Source: Paenibacillus_E sp042676385 | Lineage (GTDB): Bacteria > Bacillota > Bacilli > Paenibacillales > NBRC-103111 | DNA length: 64,000 nucleotides | NCBI RefSeq assembly: GCF_042676385.1 | Contig: NZ_JBHTHA010000052.1 | Location: 112,429-176,428, forward strand | Direction: 5' to 3' | The notes under the pieces: model-generated | Database searches by the model: none | Told to the model about the DNA's origin: nothing | Seen by the model: the letters and a program-made list of their open reading frames with translations, nothing else | In this document: piece by piece, positions 43,520 through 52,222 of the stretch | Layout: each line of letters starts with the position of its first letter | Position numbering within the stretch: the stretch's first letter is position 1 | Position numbers and translations under genes: made by a program

Positions 43520-44827
43520 TCACCATATATTTTTGCGAAGTACGGAAGACAAAATGTGTAGCTCTTCGCGATACTTCGTCACGGTTCTGCGCGATATAGT
43601 AATGCCTTCTTGGGCTAAGACCTCTACGATTTTTTGATCGGAATAAGGCCACCTTTTATTTTCTTGCGAAATCAGCTCTTTGATTTTGATTTTAATCGTT
43701 TTTATCGATGTGGCATCACCTTCCCCCGTTTGCAATCCCGAGGAAAAGAAATATTTGAGCTCAAAAACGCCGCTGGGGGTGCGGATAAATTTGTTCTGCA
43801 CCGTTCTGCTTATTGTAGATTCATGGAGCCCAAGCTTTTCAGCTACCATTTTCAATTTTAACGGTTTAATGCCGCGGACACCGATCTCCAAAAAAGCCGT
43901 CTGCTCTTCAAAAATAGCCCTAATCACGCGATACATCGTCAACATTCGCTGCTCTAGGCTGCGAACGATCCAACCTGCTGATTTCCATTTTTCTTTTAGA
44001 AAAGAATCGACCTCATCGCTACCTGCATACTGAAGTTTATCCACATAATCATGGTTAATGGTAAGCTTTGGGACAGCTTCAGGATTCATTTCGATAACGA
44101 TATCTCCTTGTTCTTTATAAATAACTGCATCCGGTGTCATATACGGCTCATTGCTTTTGCTATAGGCGAGTCCAGGCCTAGGGTTCAAACTGCGGATATA
44201 GGTTACGATTTCCTTCAATTCCATTAACGGGATGCCGAGATGCTGCGCGATCTTATCCAGCTTCATTTGGGCAAGCAGCTGCAAATATTGGTCGACGACC
44301 TGGTAGGCGCCGGGTTTGGCAGACGGGTCTTTACCAATCTGCAAGAGTAAACATTCCTGCAAGTTTCTCGCTCCAATCCCTGCCGGATCAAGCGATTGAA
44401 GACAAGCGAGCGCTTCTTCGACTGTCGCTTTGGGGCAGTTCAAAAGCATGCTTACCTCCGTAATCGCAAGAGGCAAGTAGCCGCTCTCGTCCAAATTGCC
44501 GGCCAAAAAAGCGGCGATTGTATAGATGGGCTTAGAAACCTTAGCTATGCGCAGTTGGCTGCACAGCCACTGTTCGAGCGTTTCTTCGCCTGCCATTACC
44601 TTCCCTAGAGGATCTATGACATTCCCGGAGCGTGAGGACTTTCTGGATCTCAGGGAAGAACCCGTAAATGACTCCATTTCTAGTACGGGATTTTCCATAG
44701 CTTGCTCTTGAAGGTACTGCGATAACTCATAACTTGAAAGCTGCAATATATGAATGGACTGCTGAAGTTCAGGTGTTATCATAAGTTTCTGGTTCAGTTC
44801 TTGTGATTGATTCATACCCGTTTTCAT
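43520..44827 (-). CDS. rpoN: RNA polymerase sigma-54 factor RpoN
   Basis: Sigma-54 directs RNA polymerase to -24/-12 promoters and needs enhancer-binding ATPases. The 435-residue protein has the Gln/Leu-rich activator-contact region (LMITPELQQSIHILQLSSYEL), the core-binding domain (SLDPAGIGARNLQECLLLQ) and the C-terminal RpoN box ISRRTVTKYREE. The ATG at 44827 (GGGGGGG 6 bases upstream) is chosen; the ATG at 44842 is itself part of that G run. No enhancer-binding protein is encoded in this window, so the targets lie elsewhere. Confidence 0.96.
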   Translation of the reverse strand: MKTGMNQSQELNQKLMITPELQQSIHILQLSSYELSQYLQEQAMENPVLEMESFTGSSLRSRKSSRSGNVIDPLGKVMAGEETLEQWLCSQLRIAKVSKPIYTIAAFLAGNLDESGYLPLAITEVSMLLNCPKATVEEALACLQSLDPAGIGARNLQECLLLQIGKDPSAKPGAYQVVDQYLQLLAQMKLDKIAQHLGIPLMELKEIVTYIRSLNPRPGLAYSKSNEPYMTPDAVIYKEQGDIVIEMNPEAVPKLTINHDYVDKLQYAGSDEVDSFLKEKWKSAGWIVRSLEQRMLTMYRVIRAIFEEQTAFLEIGVRGIKPLKLKMVAEKLGLHESTISRTVQNKFIRTPSGVFELKYFFSSGLQTGEGDATSIKTIKIKIKELISQENKRWPYSDQKIVEVLAQEGITISRRTVTKYREELHILSSVLRKNIW

Positions 44828-44999
44828 ACTTGACCCCCCCATGATGACACTTAACTCTATTCTTAGTGAATTCTATGCGCGACAGTAATGAAGAGACCGA
44901 GTTTAACTTGATTCGCATGCTGTCCCAAGAGGCTGACAACAAAACCTTATATTCAGCAAGCAAGAATTGTGCCAATCAAAAGATGCTGACGTGGAAAAC

Positions 45000-45062
45000 A
45001 GAAAGGACAGGTGAACGATGCGTTCAACCTGCCCTGCAATACGTGAGGCTGCCTGCCTCACC
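45000..45062. other. Two adjacent hairpins upstream of rpoN
   Basis: GGACAGGTGAAC pairs with GTTCAACCTGCC (45005-45034) and GTGAGGC pairs with GCCTCAC (45043-45061). On the minus strand the first is followed by CCTTTCTGTTTTCC, which is terminator-like. The 454-base gap between rpoN and ypsA otherwise shows no convincing gene; a short minus-strand frame near 45074 with an AAGGAAG site is open but unrecognised. Confidence 0.35.
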
Positions 45063-45239
45063 ATAGGTTATGCTTCCTTTAATGTACGCTTTGCACGAGC
45101 CCATAGATTGAGTTACATCTTATTAGAGTAGCAATTCCTATGCCAAGGTAGAATGAACGCCTTCCCTTTACTTCACTGGCACGGGTAAAAATAATTTGAT
45201 GCAAATTTGAATAACTAGCTGCTCCTGCATAAATGATGC

Positions 45240-45276
45240 AAAAAAACCGCAGCCCAAAATTCATTGGACTGCGGTA
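45240..45276 (-). terminator. Terminator of the ypsA-type gene
   Basis: On the minus strand ACCGCAGTCCAA and TTGGGCTGCGGT form a 12-bp stem with one mismatch, followed by TTTTTTT, just after the stop codon. Confidence 0.9.
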
Positions 45277-45281
45277 ATCGA

Positions 45282-45890
45282 TTAATCGTCTATATGCCAG
45301 CGAGTATCATGCGCATCCGTATCCACAGTCTCATACTCCACCCGCCCGTCCTCTTGCTCGTCATCCGCCGTATTCTGCAGATCGAAGGCATTGATGGTGA
45401 TGATTGGATATGACTGCGTATTTGCGAACTGCATCGCCTGTTGTTTCATAAATTTCGGAGAACCCTCGGTTTCCTCATCGTATACAAGGAGGATCCCATC
45501 GGAGTTACGCAGCAGGAACTTGTCCCGCTCCTTAAACTGCCACGGCCCTTCGTACTTCGTTTTCGTAACGCTGTTAACATAATTCGCCCGAGTAATCACG
45601 CTGCTGTAAAGATTCTTCTTCTCTTCGCTCCAGTTTTCTTCCTGATTCAAAAATGGTGTAATCACGGCTACCTTGAGCTCCTTGTAGGTTTGCCTAAGCT
45701 CCAGAGCCGCTTCAGCCGCCCACAGCTCCACACCCCATTGCCCGCTCACAATGACCCACTCCAATCCATCGTCAAGCAGCGCATGCAACTTCTTTTGAAT
45801 TGCTTTTTTAATAATCGAAATGCCCGGATGCTTTAAAGAAAAGATGCCTAATTCCGACGCCTTATATCCCGTAATTAAAACCCGCTTCAA
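45282..45890 (-). CDS. ypsA: YpsA-type SLOG-domain protein (DUF1273)
   Basis: The 202-residue protein matches YpsA: MKRVLITGYKASELGIF at the start, WVIVSGQWGVELWAAE (Rossmann-like SLOG core), the ITPFLNQEENWSE block and KFLLRNSDGILLVYDEETEGSPK. YpsA-family proteins are linked to cell division and growth control in Firmicutes; the SLOG fold suggests binding of a nucleotide or sugar-nucleotide ligand. An acidic tail of about 25 residues ends the protein. The start is TTG with GGTGG 10 bases upstream. A single-gene unit. Confidence 0.9.
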   Translation of the reverse strand: MKRVLITGYKASELGIFSLKHPGISIIKKAIQKKLHALLDDGLEWVIVSGQWGVELWAAEAALELRQTYKELKVAVITPFLNQEENWSEEKKNLYSSVITRANYVNSVTKTKYEGPWQFKERDKFLLRNSDGILLVYDEETEGSPKFMKQQAMQFANTQSYPIITINAFDLQNTADDEQEDGRVEYETVDTDAHDTRWHIDD

Positions 45891-46063
45891 TGATGGTACA
45901 CCACCCTGTCCAATCTCCGATCCTCTTCGTTACAGGTTAGCACAGATGGTTCAGTTAATAAATAGCTTGAAGATATAAGGGGCATGTGCAATAATAAAAT
46001 AAAAACTGACTGGTCGTTTTTTTTATTTTATTAACCGTAGTTTAATAAGTTAGGAGATGCCTA

Positions 46064-47281
46064 TTGAAAACACTCATTTATCTCTATGTCAAAGCGTTTT
46101 CCGACTTCGGCTCCAGGATGGATATGATTGCTTTAAATGCCATGATTTATATGAAAACCGGCAGTGTGGCTTGGTTATCTGCTGCAATGATCGCTTCCAT
46201 GATTGGCGGAATCGCGGCCAGCTTCGCATCAGGACTTGCTGCCGACAAATGGAATCGAAAAACGATCATGATCGTTAGCGATGTGCTGCGTGGCGTCGCC
46301 ATATTGCTCTTGATCTTTTACCCGAATCCTGTATTCATTCTAATCGTTCGGTTTGCATCCGGTTTTATTGCCAGTTTCTTTCAAGTCAGCTATACGGCAG
46401 AGATCCCCCAAATTTATGGAAGCGGCAACATTTTAAAAACCAATGCTATCATTTCCAGACTTGGGTCCATTAGCATGGTTCTTGGATTTTTGATCGGCGG
46501 ATTTTGTTACGAAGCATTCGGTTATGCAACCGTGCTGTTCATCGATGCCCTCTCATTTCTTCTATCCGCAGTCATCCTGTTTAAACTGCAATGGGATAGC
46601 GGACTTTCTGCTCAGAGTACCGTGCCCGGGGGCATATGGCAAAGTCTGCTTCACGATCTGAAGGAAACGGTCAAGTATCTACGCCTTCAGCCTTATTTAA
46701 TGCTGGTGTTTATCGTTTACTTCGTAGATACTTTCGGCTCCGCTTCTCATAACCTGGGCTTTCCTCTGCTTGCAGAAGCTTTAAGACCGGAACGCCAAAC
46801 GTTCATATACGGTATGATCTGGTCTGTCTGGGGGCTCGGGAATGTGCTCATGACCTATTGCTTGCCTTCGGTGAAAGCCATTCAAGCCGACCTTCATCGC
46901 GCTTATTTGATTTCCACTGTGTTCATGTCGCTTGGATTTATGAGCATTTTTATATCGGATTCAATGCCGATCGTACTGCTATGCGCATTTATAACGGGCA
47001 TTGCCGACGCCTGTTCCGTAACGATTCAATCGACAATCGTTCAGCAATGTGATAACCATATTCGCGGAAGGATGGCTGGGATCTCCAATCTATTGAACTC
47101 TATTGGATTTGGCGGAGGATTTCTAGTCGCCTCGCTGCTCTTAAAACAGATTTCACTAAGTCGCATGGTCTGGAGCTTACATGGGATTGTTATCACATCG
47201 GCAGTCATCGTGCTTGTACTCTATATAGGCATGGTGAGAAGCAGCACTTCGTTAAGGAGGAAGACGGAATGGTTGCCGTAA
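46064..47281 (+). CDS. MFS transporter, probable efflux pump
   Basis: A membrane protein of 405 residues with about 12 helices and the MFS loop motif SGLAADKWNRKTIMIVSDVLRG between helices 2 and 3. It resembles the macrolide/drug exporter branch (MefA-like) of MFS_3 proteins. The start is TTG at 46064 with GGAG 7 bases upstream. A TetR-type regulator gene follows on the same strand 151 bases later, a common arrangement for drug-induced pumps. A GACTGGTC palindrome lies about 50 bases upstream and could be an operator. Substrate unknown. Confidence 0.88.
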   Translation: MKTLIYLYVKAFSDFGSRMDMIALNAMIYMKTGSVAWLSAAMIASMIGGIAASFASGLAADKWNRKTIMIVSDVLRGVAILLLIFYPNPVFILIVRFASGFIASFFQVSYTAEIPQIYGSGNILKTNAIISRLGSISMVLGFLIGGFCYEAFGYATVLFIDALSFLLSAVILFKLQWDSGLSAQSTVPGGIWQSLLHDLKETVKYLRLQPYLMLVFIVYFVDTFGSASHNLGFPLLAEALRPERQTFIYGMIWSVWGLGNVLMTYCLPSVKAIQADLHRAYLISTVFMSLGFMSIFISDSMPIVLLCAFITGIADACSVTIQSTIVQQCDNHIRGRMAGISNLLNSIGFGGGFLVASLLLKQISLSRMVWSLHGIVITSAVIVLVLYIGMVRSSTSLRRKTEWLP

Positions 47282-47432
47282 CCTTGGCTTTATGAGCCCG
47301 AGATACACGGGGTCGGATGTCCTTCCCTTGCAATTGGATTTGCCACACGGTATATTCAAAGTCATAATGCCATGATGTCTAGTCACAATTTCGAACATAC
47401 GTTGGCATCGCATCTTAAAGGAGTAGATCGGT

Positions 47433-48038
47433 TTGCCAAAAGTGTCAGAAGCCTATAAGGAGCAGCGTCGCGATATCATTTTGGAAGGCGCATTGAACTG
47501 TTTTGCAGAAAAAGGCTATGGCGGAACAACTATTGATGATATCGCCATCCGTCTTGGCATCAGCAAAGGGGCGATCTATACCTATTTTCCAAGCAAAGAG
47601 GACATCTATATTCGTCTTATGGAAAAACGGATGAATGCGATGGTCGATGGCCTAAAGTCCAAATTTCTGCAACAACAAGATAGCGCGACAGCAAAGCTTC
47701 ATTATATGTTTCAAAAATTTATCGATCAACCCTTAGATGACCTGCGTCGGTTGCTTACCTTTCATTTGGAATTTACGATCCATTCCTCGCGCAAAGAAGA
47801 TATGCAGAATCGTCTGGAGCATAATTACAATAAAGCCTTTCAAATGATCGTAGAAATCATTGAAGAAGGTAAAAACAACGGCGAATTTAGAAAAGAAATC
47901 GATGAGAAGAAGGCAACCAGTCTGTTCTGGGCCGCACGAGACGGCATTGCCCTTCACTATCTGAGTGATGGAACGAAAGAAAATTTCAACCGAATCGTTG
48001 AAGAATGGAAAGAGATGCTATTTCGATATTTAGTCTAG
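47433..48038 (+). CDS. TetR-family regulator
   Basis: The 201-residue protein has the TetR HTH (ILEGALNCFAEKGYGGTTIDDIAIRLGISKGAIYTYFPSKEDIY, residues about 15-60) and a C-terminal all-helical ligand domain. The length is typical. It starts at TTG with AAGGAG 9 bases upstream. By position it probably represses the MFS pump gene just upstream. Ligand unknown. Confidence 0.9.
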   Translation: MPKVSEAYKEQRRDIILEGALNCFAEKGYGGTTIDDIAIRLGISKGAIYTYFPSKEDIYIRLMEKRMNAMVDGLKSKFLQQQDSATAKLHYMFQKFIDQPLDDLRRLLTFHLEFTIHSSRKEDMQNRLEHNYNKAFQMIVEIIEEGKNNGEFRKEIDEKKATSLFWAARDGIALHYLSDGTKENFNRIVEEWKEMLFRYLV

Positions 48039-48254
48039 AAAATAGGTATAGGAACTGTCTCGAAAGCGCGCAATCGAAAACGAATGACCTCCAAGCGAAA
48101 AAAATTGGTAACATGCGGTGAGAAAGTCACAATAAAATATACTCCTTTTGGCTCGCTCTTCCACAGATTCGAATGCACATCATGCAACCATCGGCCATTT
48201 TCAAAGAAATAAGGGGGTAACCTTCGGGTCACCCGCTTGACAAAGAACTAAGAT

Positions 48255-48440
48255 CGTTATTAGCGAACAAGTTTGACGCTAAATTTCGGAGAAATAGTCA
48301 TTTCGGGGCTCGAAAGAACAAAAGTCCATAAACAACGAACGATCTTCGCTAATTATGGAATTTTATTCTTTCGAGGCCTGATTGGTGGTCATTTACCCAC
48401 CAAATGCGTCAAATTGTTCTCTATTAGCGACCTTTGTTCT
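48255..48440. repeat. Cluster of short TTAGCGA repeats in a 710-base gap
   Basis: The gap 48039-48748 holds no supported gene. It has TTAGCG...CGCTAA as a perfect 6-bp hairpin (48260-48282). The related, oppositely oriented TTCGCTAA occurs near 48345 and TTAGCGA at 48423, each beside TTGTTC- or GATCGTT-like sequence. They look like units of an interspersed repeat. The rest of the gap shows only small hairpins, such as GGGTAACC-TTCG-GGTCACCC near 48215. Confidence 0.35.
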
Positions 48441-48649
48441 TTCCACGGCGGGTAAGGGGGAACTGTAGACATAGAGGGCATTACCGACTGTTTAGGCACT
48501 TCATTCTTCTCTAATAGAGCTTTTACGGTCATTCCGGACAAATAGATTGATAATATTTATCCATAAATCGGCATCATGCACATTTACCTATGTTTCCTAT
48601 CGAATTATAAAACGCACCTCTATCGGGGAGGTAAGTCATTTTCCAATAA

Positions 48650-48676
48650 CGGAAAAGCCCTATCTGGCAAGGGCTA
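48650..48676 (-). terminator. Terminator downstream of the Gfo/Idh-type gene
   Basis: On the minus strand AGCCCT and AGGGCT enclose 8 bases and are followed by TTTTCC. It lies about 70 bases after the gene's stop. Confidence 0.65.
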
Positions 48677-48748
48677 ATAAATTACGAAATTGATTCCTTT
48701 GTTCTTAAATCTTCTAGATCTCCTTGTATTTGCCTCGCGACTACCCTG

Positions 48749-50032
48749 TTAAAATTTCACCAGACGATCAACAGCAACTGGCTGGCCTGTCCGCAGTGAA
48801 ATGTTGCCTGCAATGCCTGTCAAAATCGACATGGCGCCATCTACATGGGAAGCCGCACGACGGAAACGGTCGTCGGACGGTTTGTCGAAAATATCGCGCA
48901 GCAAAATCGGATCACCGCCGCCATGGCCGCCAGTACCTTCTTCGATTTGGACCTGATAAGGCGCAGCGAACATCGGGAATACTTGAATCGTTTTATCCTT
49001 CAAAGCGCCTTCATCCTCTTTACGACCGCCAGAATTGACATACGATTGTTCCACGACCTTCATTTCAATTCTTCCTTTACTGCCGTTAATGTTAACATTG
49101 AATCCTTCCCAAGGCATATAGGCATTCAGTGAGTAGGTTAGAATCGCCTTGTTCCGGTAACGCACCATAACGCCCATCGTATCTTCGATATTGATGCCGT
49201 CGCCGAACACGCTTTGATCCCGTTGATAGCCGTCTTCATGCTCCGCATCCAGATACAGACCTTTGAGATGTTCGTTTTTATCCAGATGAAGCGCGAACGG
49301 ATCGTTTTCTGCAATAGAATTGCCTGTCGCACGCTGGTAGAATTCAGTGACGCCGCGTTTTTCTGCATTTTCCCGGCCATAAAACATCAGGTCGCCCATC
49401 GCATAAACGGTCTGCGGCTGCGTATCCAGCCAGAAATTAACGAGATCAAAATGGTGCGTCGATTTATGCACCAGCAGCCCCCCGCTATTGCGCTTATCCC
49501 GATGCCATCTGCGGAAATAATCCGCCCCATGCTGCGTGTTCAGCAGCCATTCGAAATGCACCGAATGCACATCGCCAATTACGCCTTCCATAATTAATTC
49601 GCGGATTTTCGTATTATGTGGGGCATAGCGGTAGTTAAATGTCACGCGCAGCTGACGGCCAGTCCGTTTGATTGTATCCAATATCTCCTGGCACTTCTCT
49701 TCATCGACTGTCATGGGCTTCTCGGAAATAACGTCACAACCCAGCTCCATCGCCTTGATAATATAAGTGTGATGTGTCCGGTCAACAGAGGTAACGATCA
49801 CATAATCCGGTCTCTCTTTGCGAATCATCTCTTCAAATGCATCCGACTTATAAGTTGGAACCGCGTGATAACCATATTGGTCGACCAGCAATCGATTGGT
49901 GAAATCCATTCTGGTCTGATTGATATCGCAAATCGCTGCCAACTCTGAAGTTTCTCGAAAATCCTTAACGATGGCTCCGTAGAAAAATTCCGCCCTTCCT
50001 CCGGTACCAACTAGCACATAACGTTTTTTCAT
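48749..50032 (-). CDS. Gfo/Idh/MocA-family oxidoreductase
   Basis: A cytoplasmic NAD(P)-dependent sugar or polyol oxidoreductase of 427 residues. It has the N-terminal nucleotide motif YVLVGTGGRAEFF, the family EKP motif (DVISEKPMTVDEEKCQ, Lys conserved) and a C-terminal domain with GGLLVHKSTHHFDLVNFW, whose His residues are candidate catalytic or metal sites. The insertions make it longer than inositol dehydrogenases (about 340). It is divergent from an AraC-type regulator across a perfect inverted repeat. Substrate not determinable. Confidence 0.9.
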   Translation of the reverse strand: MKKRYVLVGTGGRAEFFYGAIVKDFRETSELAAICDINQTRMDFTNRLLVDQYGYHAVPTYKSDAFEEMIRKERPDYVIVTSVDRTHHTYIIKAMELGCDVISEKPMTVDEEKCQEILDTIKRTGRQLRVTFNYRYAPHNTKIRELIMEGVIGDVHSVHFEWLLNTQHGADYFRRWHRDKRNSGGLLVHKSTHHFDLVNFWLDTQPQTVYAMGDLMFYGRENAEKRGVTEFYQRATGNSIAENDPFALHLDKNEHLKGLYLDAEHEDGYQRDQSVFGDGINIEDTMGVMVRYRNKAILTYSLNAYMPWEGFNVNINGSKGRIEMKVVEQSYVNSGGRKEDEGALKDKTIQVFPMFAAPYQVQIEEGTGGHGGGDPILLRDIFDKPSDDRFRRAASHVDGAMSILTGIAGNISLRTGQPVAVDRLVKF

Positions 50033-50105
50033 TCAGGTAGTACCCCTCTCGATTCAGATGAACTGATAACATAAGCGTAATACAATATTTGCTTGGTTTC
50101 TAATC

Positions 50106-50130
50106 GAATATTATCTTTCGGTTAATATTC
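50106..50130. promoter_or_regulatory. Perfect inverted repeat in a divergent promoter region
   Basis: GAATATTA (50106-50113) and TAATATTC (50123-50130) are exact complements with a 9-base spacer. They lie between the divergent Gfo/Idh-type and AraC-type genes, 59 bases upstream of the AraC start, and may be a regulator site. Confidence 0.45.
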
Positions 50131-50188
50131 CTTGCATATTTTGCTATTATTAAGAAACCAGCATCATGAACCAAAGAGGTGACAACAC

Positions 50189-51010
50189 ATGAAAAATTAC
50201 GAAATCGAACGGCTTCGCAGGGAAGGACCATTCTCCATGCCTGTCAATCATTTTCACGACCATTATGAAATCTACTACTTGCTCACGGGCCAAAGATACT
50301 ACTTCATCCAAGATCGTTCTTACTTGATTCAAGAAGGCGACCTCGTATTTATAGACCGCAATGAGCTGCATAAGACACATCATGCGGATGCTCAACCTCA
50401 TGAACGTATTCTGATTAGTTTTGACGATTCGTGGATTGATTCCATTGGGGAGAATGCCGCTGAACACCTCTTAGTTCCTTTTGCTCAAAAGCAGCACATT
50501 ATAACCATGAAAGGGCAGAATCGCACCTTCATGGAGAACCTCCTGTTCAGCATGCTGCGCGAACAACAGCAGACGTTAAGCGGCTGGGAACTGAGCAGCA
50601 AAGCACTGTTGACTCAATTGCTCATCTTTTGCTCCCGATTCATTGATAAAACGAATGCAGCTCCCGAGCATCCACATGCGATGAACCCCAAAATCTTTGA
50701 AATTGTCGGATTTATTAACACGCATTATAAGACCCGGCTGACGCTGGCTTCCATTTCTGAAACGTTCTTTATTAGTCCGAGTTATTTTTGCCGCTCTTTC
50801 AAGGAAACGACCGGCTTTTCTTTCATCGAATACCTGAATAACGTACGAATTCGCGAGGCGCAGCGGCTGCTTAGGGAAACGAAGCTCAAAGTAATCGATA
50901 TTGCCGATCAGTCCGGTTTCGATAGTGTCGCTCACTTCGGCCGTGTGTTTAAGCAAGTCACACAGCAGACCCCGCTTGAATGCCGTAAGCTCACGCGGGG
51001 CGTTAAATGA
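50189..51010 (+). CDS. AraC-family transcription regulator
   Basis: The 273-residue protein has an N-terminal cupin-like sensor (HFHDHYEIYYLLTG, IQEGDLVFIDRNELHKT) and a C-terminal AraC domain with two HTH motifs (LTLASISETFFISPSYFCRSFKETTG and VIDIADQSGFDSVAHFGRVFKQVT). The start has GAGGTG upstream. It faces the Gfo/Idh-type gene, its likely target. Ligand probably a sugar; unproven. Confidence 0.92.
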   Translation: MKNYEIERLRREGPFSMPVNHFHDHYEIYYLLTGQRYYFIQDRSYLIQEGDLVFIDRNELHKTHHADAQPHERILISFDDSWIDSIGENAAEHLLVPFAQKQHIITMKGQNRTFMENLLFSMLREQQQTLSGWELSSKALLTQLLIFCSRFIDKTNAAPEHPHAMNPKIFEIVGFINTHYKTRLTLASISETFFISPSYFCRSFKETTGFSFIEYLNNVRIREAQRLLRETKLKVIDIADQSGFDSVAHFGRVFKQVTQQTPLECRKLTRGVK

Positions 51011-51026
51011 ACAAATGGACTTTAAA

Positions 51027-52133
51027 TCAGTCCACATACACGCGTATATGCTGGATTGCGCTATAGCCAAAACCTTTTACATTCCAATCTGCCTTCTCAC
51101 TTTGAACGTTGCCGGCAGCATCCGTCGCTCTGACTTTAATGTCGTAGGCTCCGGAGACGGTTACTGTCCATTTCCAAATCCAACGCCTCCAAGAATAGGT
51201 TTCGTGCGGATCCATCCATGATGCAGACTTCCACGTTGATCCATCGTCTGTACTTATCTCAACCAATACGACTGGTGATTTACCCGATATTGCCGTACCT
51301 ACGATCCAATGCTCTCCTTTGGCCAATACTTCCCCATCTGTGGGTCGGGCAATGGTTGAATGAAGACGAATCGTAGTCACCGGTTCTAGAGGGGAGGGCA
51401 CTAAAGGAGTGCGATCGTATACATAGTCTATGACTTGGAAAGGGCCCTGAAACGGCTCCTCCGTGACTGTAATCCGGTGCAGCCATTTAACTGAAGCCAT
51501 GCCGTACCATCCTGGAACAAGGAGTCTGGCCGGATACCCGTGGCGAAAGGGCAGCGGCTTTCCGTTCATGTAAAGCGCTATAAGCGTATCAGGATTCAGA
51601 GCCTGGTCAAGAGGAAGACTTCTCATATAGGAAACCACGCCAGGCCTATCCGTTCTCTCCCCTTTATCCATGCCCTCGAATATGACTTCACGCGCATTCG
51701 TTTGAATCCCGGTTACATGCAGCAAATCCGCAAGACGAACCCCAGTCCATATCGCATGACTTATAGCACCTAGTCCCCACTGCTCTCCGCGGGCTTTAGG
51801 ATGAAAGAGAGCTCTTTTGTCTCCTGCACATTCGAGCGTGACAGGCCGCGTAACCATCGGCAACTTTAAAAGATCGTGATATCGTAAACACATTGGCTGA
51901 TTTACAAGTCCATGGATACTCAATTCCCACCTGAGAATATCCACATACGGATAAGGAAAATGATTGCGGATATAAAACAGATGTTCCGGAGTGATTCGAC
52001 TGGAGAGCGAAAGCATGGGGAATTCCTGATTCTCCGGCATCATTTTTCGAGTAATCAAGTAAGCCGAATACAACAAGTCATTCATCCTTTCATAAGAAGA
52101 ATTGTTTAAGCTCTTATTAGAAGGTATGGGCAA
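51027..52133 (-). CDS. Sulfite-oxidase-family molybdopterin oxidoreductase
   Basis: The 368-residue frame has the sulfite-oxidase molybdopterin domain with the molybdenum-ligand Cys in VTLECAGDKR. It also has AISHAIWTGVRLADLLH, HGYPARLLVPGWYGMASVKWL, and a C-terminal immunoglobulin-like dimerisation domain (VLVEISTDDGSTWKSA, SWRRWIWKWTV). No Tat signal peptide, haem domain or membrane segment is visible, so it may be cytoplasmic and use an unknown acceptor. The frame opens with TTG; this start has no good ribosome site, and a start up to about 20 codons later is possible. Substrate unproven; sulfite is only the family's best-known one. Confidence 0.87.
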   Translation of the reverse strand: MPIPSNKSLNNSSYERMNDLLYSAYLITRKMMPENQEFPMLSLSSRITPEHLFYIRNHFPYPYVDILRWELSIHGLVNQPMCLRYHDLLKLPMVTRPVTLECAGDKRALFHPKARGEQWGLGAISHAIWTGVRLADLLHVTGIQTNAREVIFEGMDKGERTDRPGVVSYMRSLPLDQALNPDTLIALYMNGKPLPFRHGYPARLLVPGWYGMASVKWLHRITVTEEPFQGPFQVIDYVYDRTPLVPSPLEPVTTIRLHSTIARPTDGEVLAKGEHWIVGTAISGKSPVVLVEISTDDGSTWKSASWMDPHETYSWRRWIWKWTVTVSGAYDIKVRATDAAGNVQSEKADWNVKGFGYSAIQHIRVYVD

Positions 52134-52222
52134 CTTGTTGAAATGAGACTCCCCGGTCGGGTCAGTGAATGAGAAAAAGACTGCCCCAAAGGTTCATATA
52201 ACCTCTTGAGCAGCCGCAAAAA

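Noticed and set aside
45079..45264. 61-codon minus-strand frame between ypsA and rpoN
   Set aside because: It runs through the ypsA terminator hairpin and shows no family features.
48039..48748. CRISPR array suspected from short repeats in the gap
   Set aside because: The units are too short, occur in both orientations and lack regular spacer lengths; no cas genes are present.
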